Positions 21,003 through 31,544 of a DNA stretch of 64,000 nt are shown piece by piece (position 1 is the first letter of the stretch; each line of letters starts with the position of its first letter). Under the pieces are notes generated by a model. That model was not told the DNA's origin and did not search any database. It worked only from the letters and a program-made list of their open reading frames with translations. Source of the stretch: Dipteris shenzhenensis (taxonomy: Eukaryota > Polypodiophyta > Polypodiopsida > Gleicheniales); NCBI GenBank assembly GCA_047967505.1, contig CM106538.1; one strand, given 5' to 3'. A program made the position numbers and the translations under genes.

Positions 21003-24000
21003 CTACGGTTCAATCTCATCCTCAATGAGATCAACCCTTGCCAAACTATCTACTTCAAAATCCAAACAAGTGTTTAGATCTACAAATACATTCAACCCAC
21101 TACTACTTGTGCCACTCATGTGCTCATCGAAATCAGCATCTCCAATGGTAGGCTCGTCCTCACGGGTAATGGCCTCAATATCTATATCTCCTATCTCATG
21201 TTCATCCTCCTCTCTTGTATCACGGTCATCATCACGTCCATGGCCATGATCATCCTCCATACGCTCCATATTAGTAAATGTACTATACATCACTTTGGAA
21301 CGTGGCATAATAGGTATGACATGCCACCATCTATTATTATCTACCATTGGTTGATAGACAACCTAATTCAAACACAAATACAATCATGTTACTTTTCTTG
21401 CATCAAATATTTAAAAGCGAGTATTTTTATGTGTGTGCACAATACCTGTTCACATTGTTGCGGTAGTACTAGTGTGTCCTTCCTACTTTGCCAAAACTTT
21501 GTGGAGTCAATAGTTACAAAGCCACTTGCATGGCGTTTGATTGTTGCATTAGGGCCTCTTTCCACCACGTCCTTAAACCACTTTACATCCAAAACATACA
21601 CAAAGAAGCGTCGAAAGTCAAGCATAATGATATCTTGGATTATGCCACAATAACCATCCATGGCTCCATTGGCTCCCTCAAAGCTAGCAATGACGCCGCA
21701 ATCTTGTGTGTTTCTCTTATCATCAATCCGTTGTGTTTGAAAATGCTTGCCCTCACACCATATAGCATTGAACATAGTGCACTACACCAAGAAAAAATTA
21801 ATTAAATAAGCAATCCAAATTATAAAAAGCTCCTAACTTATGCATAACATTCTATATACTGACCTTGCTCATGCATCCCCTAGCATACTCCCATTCTTCC
21901 ATTGTGATATGCATCCCCTCGTTTTTCTCTGCTTTCTCCATTTCATCAAGTAGCCAATCCACATGAATATCCTTTGGAAGTGCTCTTAGATGCTGAGGGT
22001 ATGGCACACGAGATCCGTGGTGTGTACAAAAGAGGGCCCTTTCTTCTTGTCTTCTTGCCTTTGCATCCTCGTATCTTGTCACCCATCTTTTCATCACATC
22101 ACTATAAAGCACGCAAAAGAGGTTGATACTATTATGCAACTCCATGTCTATTACTTTGTTGCATCCTTTTCCTTGAGGCACAATAGAGGTCATCCTTAGG
22201 TCTTCATCATCTCTCCATAGTCGTGGGAGAGAGCTATCCACATCAACAAGAAACTCAGAAATATATACAAGTGACTCTTGTACCAACCAACCCTCGGCCA
22301 TGCTACCTTCGGGTCTTGCATTTTGTCTCAAGAAGCCCTTCAAGGTCTTCATGAAGCGCTCGAGGAAGAACAACCATCGTGCATGTATAGTACCGCATAT
22401 AGCAATCTCATCCACCAAATGTACTATGAGATATAGTTGGCTTGTGAGAATAGAACGTGGAAATGTCTCCTCCACTAAACAAACCGCCTCCACTGACATA
22501 ACTCGAGCATTCTCAAGCGTGGTGGGATCTATTTTCTTTGAGATCACATACCTCACAAGCTCGCCCATCTTGTAAATACAATCTTTCATGTCCTTCGATG
22601 CACTACGTGAAATGCTAGTAGGTAGTATGAACTGAACCCGCGAGGAGGTGGTTGATTAGTTGCTTATAGCTATTCACTCACAAATTTGAAAGGAAAAAGA
22701 TATTATGCATATAAAATACTTACTTGGAGCATCTTGTGCCAATCATGAGATTTCAAGCCATATAATTGCTCTACACCTCTTTTCTTGCTCTTTGTAAAGG
22801 CTCCCTTCAAACACCTCATGCATCCAGTGGGAGTACGAATTGTAGTAATAGCGCGCTTCACCGTCGCCATCTCTAGCTTTGATAACATCCACGGTGCACG
22901 AGGTAAGAAAGCACACCCATTTGATCTCTCTTGAGGCCAAGCTTCATGCATCCTCCCTGTGGTACATAGATCCTCCCTTATGCCTGCCAAATCTCGTGTC
23001 CCATTCAAATGCTCCCAAATGGTAGATGCCACATTCTTGAAGATATGCATGGGATCAAGCAAGTGATTGATCTTGAGGTGGGATCAATATGGTAAACGAT
23101 AAAAGATGGAGTATCTAAACAAAATAAAGTGTTAGTGTGCAATCTTTACTTTCAACCAATATAGCCAATCTTTACTTCTAGTAGTTACAAACCCTTACCG
23201 GCTCATGCCAAGTAGTGGAGGAGTCGTGGAACCGTCCCAAATTCTCATCCAATCTCCCGTGGTGAGAGATTGTGGGAGGACTTCATTCCAAGGGGCAACA
23301 TATCTAGGATGATCAGGTGGGAGAAATCGATGGTGATTCTCATAGATGACCTTATTTAATGCATCTGCCCGTGAGGCAACTAGCGAAGGACCACAAATAG
23401 GACATGCATGGTAACCCGATGTAGTGAGACCTGAACAATAGATGCAATTAAGAGTGGAAGGTGGGTTTAGGGTGCCACGTCCTTTGCCTATTCATAATTA
23501 AAAAATGCAATGCTTACCTGAACACTCGCCATAGCCTGGGAATTCATGCATCGTCCACATCAAGACTGCTTTGCAGTTGAAGTCTCATGACGAGGGAGGC
23601 TTGCTCACATCATGCACCTCGATACCTCTCCAAAGTATCTCTAGCTCATCAATCAAAGGCTCCAAATAAACATCAGGGTTTTTGACTTTATGTTTCCCTA
23701 GAATTAGAAGGGACAGCATGACATGTCCTTTCTTAATAGCCATAGAGGGTGGAAGATTGTAATTCACCAATACCACTGGCCATACACTGTAAGACGTGCT
23801 TTTGAGACCAAATGGGTTCACACCGTCCATACCCAATCCAAGTCTCAAGCTCCTAGGTTCTTCCTTGAAGCTTGGCCATGTGTCTTCAATATGCTTCCAT
23901 GCAGGAGAGTCCGCGAGAGTTCTCCACTTGCCATCGGTTGATCGATGGGAGGAATGCCATGACATGAGCTCTGCAATAGATTTGCACTTGAACATATGTT

Positions 24001-25015
24001 GGATGCGAGGGATTATGGGAAAATGTCGCAATACCTTACAAGGCATGTCCAAGGTTTTGAGATCTTCTCTATATCTTGCCTCTCCACAAGTAGGACACTC
24101 TCTTGCATCCTTATGTAGTCCACGAAACAAAATGCAATCGTTGACACATGCATGGATGCGCTTGTAATCTAATCCTCCAAGAGAGGTCACATGTTGCCTT
24201 GCCATATCTCTTGAGGTCGGTAATTTATTCTCCCTTGGAAGCATTTTACACAATAGCCTGCACGTGAAGACCATAAATGAGGAAAAGCATTCGAGTAATT
24301 GACCCACTAGCATAATTCACCATGTTTGCAAAATCGACTTTAAAGCTTACTTGAGTAATGCATTCAAACTTGCATTGCTCCATCCATAGATGGTTTGCAA
24401 GTTTAGTAACTCAAGGGAGGCACGTAGAACAGAGAATGTGCACCCCTCAAACAGTGGAGTCGATGCTACGGTAAAAAGATCATCCTACTCCATGGTATTA
24501 TCCCTCCCTTGATGGACATATAAATCCCGCACCATATCATCAAACACCTCCTCCTCCATGGCTTCATGAGGTAATGGTGGAGGGCTACTATCACCATCAC
24601 TCCATGCATCTGTAACGGTCCCTCCTGAAGATCCCACCTCATATCACCGACGCTTCGCCTCCTCACGACGGGCATAGGGTAACATGTGCGGGTGTGGCAC
24701 TGCATCCTATATCAAATTAAAACGGGATCATAACTCAAACATATGAACACCCATAGGTATCTCAATCAACCTTAACTTACAAACCCTTACCCTGTTTACG
24801 GTCACATCCCATTCTCCATACTTTGAGATATGATTGAGTGTAATCCTGCATGCACGATACATGTTTTCTCGACATCGATCACATAGACATTTGATTTTTT
24901 GCTCCAACCACATTTCGCGATGGTGGATACGAAGGGATTCATCCTCACTGGAGCTACTTGTTGAAGATGGAGACATCCTACAAACAAACAACCCACCAAA
25001 TTTGCTCTTCTTCAA
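21003..25015 (-). pseudogene. CACTA-1 transposase (TNP2 + DUF4218 + DUF4216), eight exons with premature stops
   Basis: Inferred exons: 25015-24791, 24706-24351, 24257-23518, 23430-23199, 23114-22724, 22631-21864, 21781-21446, 21362-21003. All junctions are GT/AG and the phases join into one frame of about 1136 codons ending at TAG. Exon 1 has a Cys-rich segment like the transposase-associated domain (IKCLCDRCRENMYRACRI). Exons 2-5 match TNP2 (LNLQTIYGWSNASLNALL, IHACVNDCILFRG, YHACPICG, LLDPMHIFKNV). Exon 6 matches DUF4218 (LVDEIAICGTIHARWLFFLER). Exons 7-8 match DUF4216 (GIIQDIIMLDFRRFFVYVLD, WWHVIPI) followed by an acidic tail. The protein would cut and join the terminal repeats. Four premature stops (TGA 24646-24644, TAG 24487-24485, TGA 23587-23585, TGA 23086-23084) make it a pseudogene. 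Confidence 0.9.
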
Positions 25016-25707
25016 ATGTTTAATTTAAACTCTGTGTTGCATCTATCGCTGCGTCTATGGTCGCGTCTAACATCGCGTCTAACGGCGCATCTACTCTGTG
25101 TATTTAGACGTGCCTATAGACACGCTAATAGATGTGACTATAGACGTGGCTTTTAAACCTACTTTTCGGCGTGCCGCTCGCTTTGCTTTTCTTTACATTA
25201 CTTAAACTTCACGCGCGGATTCCTTCCTTCTTTATTAGCAAATCCTTAGATTCGAAGCTTAAGAGAGAGCCTCCCATACTTACTTCCAAGCTTTCACTCA
25301 AGAGAAAGGGACCGTACCTACACTTACTTCTAAGCTTAAAGGAGAGGAGGATGAACAAGGAGAAGAAGCAAGTTTGGAAAAGAAAGAAGAACCTTTCATA
25401 CCTTTATCCAAGTAAGACTTTTTGAAGTTGATCTTGTTTGGAAGTTTGCTCTCTCTAGTTTTGTACTTTCTCGCGCGTCTGGCTTGTTGCAGACACACAG
25501 ACGCGTCTATAGATGCTCTGTTAGACGCTCTGTTAAACGCACTGTTAAACGCTCTGTTAAATGCTCTGTTAGATGCTTTGTTAGACGCGTCTATAGACAT
25601 GCAAATCAGATGGGTCTATAGATGCGCTCTGATAGTAAGCGTCTCTTTTCTTCCCCTTTCTTCTCAGCTCATCAATAATATATTTTTTTCCTTTTTTCCA
25701 GTTCAAC
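25016..25707. promoter_or_regulatory. Bidirectional intergenic region of CACTA-1 with repeat motifs
   Basis: Separates the divergent transposase and TnpA-like genes. It holds two clusters of the GCGTCTAT motif found at the element's ends (25040-25145 and 25465-25640). Between two ACGCGTCTATAGA blocks (25501 and 25585) lies a 12-bp minisatellite of about six units (GCTCTGTTAAAC-type, 25514-25584). It is likely a shared promoter; control by the element's own DNA-binding protein is an inference from the shared motif. Confidence 0.65.
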
Positions 25708-27170
25708 ATGTGGCTAGGAAGTGCTTCTAGCTCACCTGATCCCCGGGAATCTATTTGGAAGGACTTATATAACATTTTAGGGCACCCTCCTAGTCCTGCG
25801 GAGTTATACGGGTATATGATAGGTACTCTTAACACTCCCCAGGAGTCGGCACTACAGACTCCAAGCCACCCCACACCGCCTGAGATCACCCCAGTGGAGT
25901 CAGCACAACCGTCTTATGCCCCTTCTTATGCCCCTTCCCTCGTACCGTCTTATGCCCCTTCCCCCATGCCGTCTTATGTCCCTTCTGCCATCCCGTCTTA
26001 TGCCCCTTCCCCCATGCCGTCAGGAGGTCCTTCTGTCTCGGCGAGCCATCGACGTACTCCCCAGTCGTCGAGACTCGGTTCTCCAGCTACGAGTGGTCAG
26101 CGTAGTCCCGTGCAGTCCCCAGCTACAAGTGGCCAGCGTACGAGCTCGACATGATAGGGTAGCAGGCGTAGTAGCAGGGAGAGCGGTGGGGGATGCATGG
26201 CACAGTGCTTTGGGCCATGTGGCGGTGAGGAGGATGATGATTCAGATGATTTAGACACGCCTCTGGGTGATGGTACGATTTATTATGACATCACTCAGAC
26301 AGGAGGCATCTTGATGGATGCGCGGGGAAAGGACATCATGGCCTTCATGCGCTCTGTAATTGCTAACAATTACAGAGATTGCTTTATCCACTATAAAGAC
26401 CACCCAAAGAGGTTGGCTGATGAGACCCTCGCTACTGTTCGCTCTAGGTATCCTAACCCCCCCAATCGCCAGTTCACAGATAAATGGGGGAAGTCAAAGA
26501 TTGTTACGATACTTAGCAATAAAAGATCTTTGCTTAAGAGGCAGGCACTAGCGGAGCTTGCCAGGCTTGAGGCAGGTCAACCACCAAGGGGCCCGCCCCA
26601 CACCACTCACAAGCGTGAGTGGAAGAAGGCAATGAAGTCAGCGAGGGAGGACCCCAGTCTGTAGCACGTGGAGGCACAGAGGATCCAGATGGAGAAATAT
26701 GGAAGCACGCATTTTGGAGCAGGGGGTGTTGAATCATGGGAGGCCCAATTTGTAAGTATCGATCTCAAATTATATTGCTTATGTAGTTTATTAGGAGGTT
26801 GGTTGTTTCTTTGTACTAATCCCTCCACAAAGTGTGTTGCGGTCATGCAGCTTGAGATCGTGGGCAGATACCCTACTCCAGTGGAGATAGCCTACCACCA
26901 CCACCATCGCAAAGGAGATACATGGAGGCACTTCTATGATGACGGGTTGATTACTAAGGAGCAGTATACCCGAGCTACTGGAGCGGCCCCCCAGGTAATT
27001 GAAAGTAATTAAATAATGCCAAAATTATAAGTAAAGATTTGATTTTTCATACATTGATATATGTTGTCCCTTGTTTACAGGCCCATGCACAAGACGACGA
27101 GGAAGACGAGGAAGGAGGCACAGAAGGGAGCGTAGAAGGGAGCGTGGAAGGCACAGAGGATTGGTCGTAG
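25708..27170 (+). pseudogene. CACTA-1 TnpA-like gene, three exons with premature stops
   Basis: Exons 25708-26751, 26851-26994 and 27081-27170 join in phase 0 through clear donors (TTT|GTAAGT, CAG|GTAATT) and acceptors (ATGCAG, TTTACAG). The N-terminal region has a YAPSP/PSYAPS proline-rich repeat (codons from about 25905 to 26020), then an acidic patch EEDDDSDDLD. Next comes the conserved block IYYDITQTGGI, RYPNPPNRQF and the Lys/Arg-rich KSKIVTILSNKRSLLKR, similar to plant transposase_24-type proteins. Exon 2 has GRYPTPVE and a His-rich run; exon 3 is acidic. In-frame TGA-TAG at 26152-26157 and TAG at 26662-26664 interrupt exon 1, all at sites where CGA or CAG fits. Presumed role: binding subterminal repeats. 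Confidence 0.75.
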
Positions 27171-27514
27171 AAGTAGTGCTAGCTACTCTTTTTTGTACTT
27201 AAAGCCATTGGCTTGGCTTCGTGCCTCTTGTATATAGACTCTTATTTTTTGTACTTGAAGCCACATGACATGGCTTAGCTTCCTTATTTTTTGTACTTGA
27301 AGCCACATGATGTGGCTTAGCTTTGTGCTATATGTATATACAAGCACTTTTTGAGCTTTTAATTTTATTGCGTTTTGGAGTTGTAATATTTTATTTGGAA
27401 TTGTAATTAAAATGCGGTTGGCTGTAAGAATTGAATTACAGAATGTGGATATGGGATTCTTGTAACTATATAGCATACACAACATACACAGTATTTTGTA
27501 AAATTAAAAAAAAA
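27171..27514. other. 3' region of the CACTA-1 TnpA-like gene
   Basis: AT-rich DNA with two or three diverged copies of TTTTTGTACTTGAAGCCACATGA (27195-27320). Probably 3' untranslated sequence; no protein. Confidence 0.5.
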
Positions 27515-27740
27515 AAAGCGTGTCTATCCGTGCGTTTAAAAATGCATTTATATTCGTGTCTGTCTGTTCAACTTGTGTCTATATGTGCGTCTATAAACGC
27601 ATTTATAAGTGCATCTATTTATGCATCTAACTGTGCGTCTATACGCACGTGAGTCTGATATATAGACGCGCAATTAGGCGCGCCCGTAAGTTTTTTATTT
27701 AGTTCATGAAACGTGTCTGTGCGCGCGTCTATGGGTGCTT
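27515..27740. repeat. Right subterminal motif cluster of CACTA-1
   Basis: GTGCGTCTAT, GCGTGTCTAT and AGACGCGCAATT-type motifs repeated about ten or more times, mirroring the left cluster at 20590-20840. Confidence 0.8.
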
Positions 27741-27752
27741 TGTCTTGTTGTG
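27723..27752 (-). repeat. CACTA-1 right terminal inverted repeat
   Basis: On the minus strand starts CACAACAAGACAAAGCACC; pairs with 20572-20601 with three mismatches. TAT follows at 27753. Confidence 0.93.
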
Positions 27753-27868
27753 TATAATGTTGTCTATTATGTCTATTATGTGGCCATATTGAAAATAGAT
27801 TCAGTTATGTTTGGGAGCTATGGAGCTATCGGTTCATAGTATGAGGGTATGATGGTAGCATGGCTTTC

Positions 27869-27917
<49 letters not shown>

Positions 27918-28390
27918 CCCCCATGCTACTAGATCTTGACAATTGCGTTGTGTATTTGGAAGGGATTGTGGATCTTTTTGATGGACCTCTCTAAATTTAA
28001 GAATGCATAAACCGCTCCCCATAGGCTCCAATACCGATGGGGGTGAGTGATTCTAGACTTCCTCTTATATATATGTTTGTTCCCTACTCCTTTCCGAGGA
28101 TCAAAGATCTAAATAAGGTGTGAATGCTCTTCATTTGGAGCATCTATGTGCACTATGTTCCTCACACATTCTACAAAAGTATGAAATAAATCAAAGGAAC
28201 CTAAATGCACCTACCAAAATCCTTTGAAAACAACCATCCTTTTTTTATCAATTGGTGTGGGTGAAATTTGAGAGCAAAACTTGGAGGGAATGTTTATGAC
28301 CTTCACGATCAAGACTGTACATTGTGAAAAGAAACTTATAGGCCCACTTGATAGTCCTACCTGACAAGTAGCAATTGGAAGTGTTTGGAT
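27753..28390. other. Spacer with (CT)n microsatellite
   Basis: A CT dinucleotide run occupies about 27872-27914 and ends in a C run. The remaining sequence shows no gene. The last five bases (TGGAT, 28386-28390) are the left target duplication of copia-3. Confidence 0.6.
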
Positions 28391-29115
28391 TGTAAGAAAA
28401 CAATACAACGTCTGTGCTCAACAGATAACAGGATCTTGTACACAAGACAGAAAACCAGATAGTATGGAGAATAAAAAATTTGATTACTGTAGATTTGATA
28501 CAATTGATGGCACTGCCTCCCAACCATGCGCTCCTGTGAAAGAAGCTTCGATGGCAAGATGGAAATAGTAGAGGACAGAGGCTAGATGCTAAGGAATCAG
28601 GGTTGCTATAGCCAGTGATGAAATGGGCTTCATAGGCTCACTCTTATATAGCCACTAATCATAGTCAGTTGGACCCAATTGGGTGACCGACCTAGTCTAC
28701 CCAAAATGGTCGACTGGGGGTCAGTCTTGAAATAGGCCACCGACCACACGATAGAACCGTGGCGTAAAATAGAGCAACTAACCTACGGGCTCTGTTCGGC
28801 CCACAGCCATCCGGGATCAACTAGGACTCCAAACGGGCCCCGCAACTTGAGAGTGGGTTGCCCCGAGAAATGCTCTGTCTACCCTCAATGCAGTCAGTCA
28901 TGGGATGCCTTCCCACACTTGCATGTAGCCTAGTTGGAAGTGTGCCAACTCCGTCCAGCCATCAGCAGGCCACAGATGGCCCCCATCTAGTGTCCGAACC
29001 AAGACCTACCGGATAACCGAGCTACTCAAATGCCTTCTCCTCATATGGGGGGCTTACAAGTAGAGTTAGTTGGTTCTCGCGTAGTTACACGAGAGTGGAG
29101 CATTGATATCTAACA
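28391..29115 (-). repeat. Copia-3 3' LTR
   Basis: 725 bp; on the minus strand starts TGTTAGATATCAATGC and ends TTTTCTTACA. Includes the CCTCATATGGGG(G)GCTTACAA block also seen in the copia-2 LTR. Confidence 0.92.
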
Positions 29116-29127
29116 CCACCCCTCAAT
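29116..29127 (-). promoter_or_regulatory. Copia-3 polypurine tract
   Basis: ATTGAGGGGTGG on the minus strand, directly upstream of the 3' LTR. Confidence 0.8.
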
Positions 29128-29145
29128 GTCCACTCGCAAGTAAAC

Positions 29146-31276
29146 TTACTTTTTTGGTCCAATGCCAAGTCGATGAAGATGCCTCTCTAGCCAGTCTCTT
29201 CCAAGAGCCTTCATGAAGATGTCCGTAGCATTCTCTGTAGTCGGACAGTACACCAAGTTGTTGACCTCTCCATCCATGATGAGCTCACGTACAAAGTGAT
29301 ATTGAATCTCAATGTGTTTTGTACGAGTGTGGAACATAGGCTTCTTTGCAATCGCCATGCAACTCTGATTGTCACATGATAACTGCGTAGGCTTGTTCAG
29401 GCTTGTTCTGCACTGCACCCATGTCCCCAAAAGTCCTCCTCAACCACACTGCCTCGCAAGAAGCAAAGCAAGCTGATTTGTACTTAGCCTCAGTAGAAGA
29501 AAGAGCAACTGTGGGTTGCTTCTTATTGACCCATGACATAGCTCCAGATCCAAGTGAGAAGTAGTACAACCTGTCACTGATCTCTTGCTGTCCACATCTC
29601 CTACCCAATCCGAGTCACAGAATCTGGTCAAGATGTTGCCCTTGGTATAGGTGATGCCATAATCAAGTGTGCCTTTGATGTATTTCAGCATCTGCATCCC
29701 TACCCTCCAATGGTTCTCCCGGGGCTTATTGCAACACCTGCTTAGTACACCAGTCACAAAGCTTATGTCTGGCCATGTGTCACACAAGTAAATCAAACTG
29801 CCCACAAGCCTTTTGTACTTCATTTCGTCCACCAGTGGTGATGAATCCTCGTTTGAGAGCTTCACGTCAACCTCCATAGGGGTACCAACTGTCTTGCACT
29901 CAGCCATGCCAAATGTCTTTAGTATCTCTCCAGCATACTTCAGCTGTGAAATGAAGATCTGTTTCGGCTCTTGCCAAACTTCAATCCCCAAACAGAAATG
30001 CATCAGCGAGGTCTGTCATTTCAAACTCTCTTCCTAGCAAATGCTTTGTCTACGAGATCTTATCTTCATGGTTCCTTGTTATGACAAGGTCATCCACATA
30101 AAGGACCACGATCATACATCTGCCTCCTCCTCTGAAGATATATAAATGTGCATCTGATGGGCTCCTCCTGAACCCATTTTGCAGAAAGTAGGCATCAATC
30201 CACTGGTACCACGCTCGTGGGGCCTATTTTAGCCCGTAAAGTGCCTTCTTCAGTTTACAGACTTTACCTTCTTCTGAACCGGCGATCACAAAACCTGGTG
30301 GTTGTTCCACATATACCTCCTCCTTGAGATCCCCATTCAAAAAGGCAGATTTTACATCCATTTGAAACACGGGCCAACTTCCCTGGGTAGCTAAAGCCAA
30401 AACACTGCGAATTGTGGTTAGTCGAGCTGTGGGAGCAAAAGCATCCTGATAATCAAAACCATGTACCTATGCAAATCCTTTTGTCACGAGCTGAGCCTTG
30501 TACTTATCCAACATGCCATCGGACTTCTACATGGTCTTGTACACCCACTTGGTGCCGATTACCTTACGTTTTGGTGGACGATCCACAAGGTCCCAAGTGT
30601 TATTCATTATGGAGCCATACTTCGACTGCATAGCCTCCATCCACCTATCATCACCCTGTGCCTCTTCAAAGACACTTGGGTTCATCAACACAGATCACCT
30701 CAGTCATTAAAGCATAGTTGACCAAGTGTTCTTGCACCCTTCTTTGCTCCTCTAATCTCTCGAGCCGGCGGTGTTCGGATGGTTCCTCCTCAATGGTTGG
30801 AGGTTCTCTACCATCCAAAAGCTACTTTACCCACTTCAGGAATGGCCGTTGCCATTGTGGTTCTGCAGGCTCTTCTTCATCTTCTTTATCTTGAATCCTC
30901 TGAAGCACCATTGGGGGAGTTTGGTCTACTGTTGGTGGTGGTACTGGATGGATATCCTGGTCCTGATTGTATGGGAAGGAAGCATCCTCCTCCAATTGAT
31001 GTGGCTGTTTTGAGAGGACCACATCGCGACTTACTATTACCTTCTTGGTAACAGGGTTATAGAGACAGTAACCCTTCGCCTCTTCACTGTAGCCCAAGAA
31101 AATACACTTTCGGCTCTTCCGTTCCCATTTGGTCCTGTTAGCATCAGGGACATGCACAAAACAGTCACATCCAAAAACTCTGAAATGTGCAGCTGAGGGT
31201 TTCTTACCAGAAAAGGCCTGCAGTGGAGGCCTGCAGTGGAGGGTTTCTTACTAGAAAAGGCCTGCAGTGGAGGCAT
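29146..31276 (-). pseudogene. pol: Copia-3 pol, 3' part: end of integrase, RT, RNase H
   Basis: From the copia-4 junction leftwards: the copia block RKCIFLGYSEEAKGYCLYNP (about 31090), an RT with LYVDDLV (about 30085), MHFCLGIEVWQEP and the connection region (30003-29800), RNase H (FCDSDWVGDVDSKRS, ALSSTEAKYKSA, about 29620-29480) and C-terminus IFMKALGRDWLERH (about 29190). Several frameshifts and stops break it (for example near 29440, 30010 and 30820). Next to the copia-4 junction a 44-bp tandem duplication (31195-31276) shifts the frame. Confidence 0.85.
31195..31276 (-). repeat. 44-bp tandem duplication at the insertion border
   Basis: GAGGGTTTCTTAC(C/T)AG at 31195 recurs at 31239; both units contain AAAAGGCCTGCAGTGGAGG. 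It lies in integrase-coding sequence of copia-3 and ends exactly at the copia-4 insertion. 44 is not a multiple of three, so it disrupts the frame independently of copia-4. Confidence 0.85.
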
Positions 31277-31532
31277 TGTTGAGAGTTCACGCTCAACATC
31301 ATGTGATCATGTGTGCATAGCACCATCACGTGATCATATGTGCATAGCACTAACCTTATAGAGTGCTATAAAGGAAAGGGTTAGATCCCCTAACCTAACC
31401 CTAAAAGGGTTTGTATATATTCTATTTTTTCAACTAATTCTAGTGTACAGTTAGTCATTTGTGGTGTGCTCTCTAGCTGTGCCCTCTCTCCTCATCTCCA
31501 CTCTTCTCCTCTCCCCTCTTCATATTTTGTCA
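31277..31532 (+). repeat. Copia-4 5' LTR
   Basis: Starts TGTTGAGAG and ends TTTTGTCA. The first bases form an inverted repeat, TGTTGAG...CTCAACA. Two tandem units of about 28 bp (ATCATGTGATCATGTGTGCATAGCAC-type, about 31298-31352) contain CACGTGATCA. CCTAACCTAACCCTAAAAGGG precedes GTATATATTC (about 31417), a plausible TATA box. Confidence 0.93.
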
Positions 31533-31544
31533 TGGTATCAGAGC
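31533..31544 (+). other. Copia-4 primer binding site (initiator Met tRNA)
   Basis: TGGTATCAGAGC immediately after the 5' LTR, the standard copia site complementary to the 3' end of initiator Met tRNA. Confidence 0.93.

Larger units (their letters stand above)
20572..27752. mobile_element. Complete CACTA (En/Spm-like) transposon, CACTA-1
   Basis: 7181 bp. Terminal inverted repeats of 30 bp match at 27 positions and start CACAACAA, a variant of the family's CACTA. The flanks carry a 3-bp target duplication TAT (20569-20571 and 27753-27755), the size expected for CACTA elements. Inside are two divergent genes: a TNP2-type transposase (minus, 25015 to 21003) and a TnpA-like gene (plus, 25708 to 27170). 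GCGTCTAT-type motifs cluster near both ends and between the genes. Both genes carry in-frame stops, so this copy is probably not autonomous, but its ends are intact. Confidence 0.93.

Noticed and set aside
31380-31415. Possible interstitial telomere in CCCTAACCCTAACCC
   Set aside because: Only two to three units, present identically in every copia-4/5 LTR, so it is part of the LTR and not a telomere relic.
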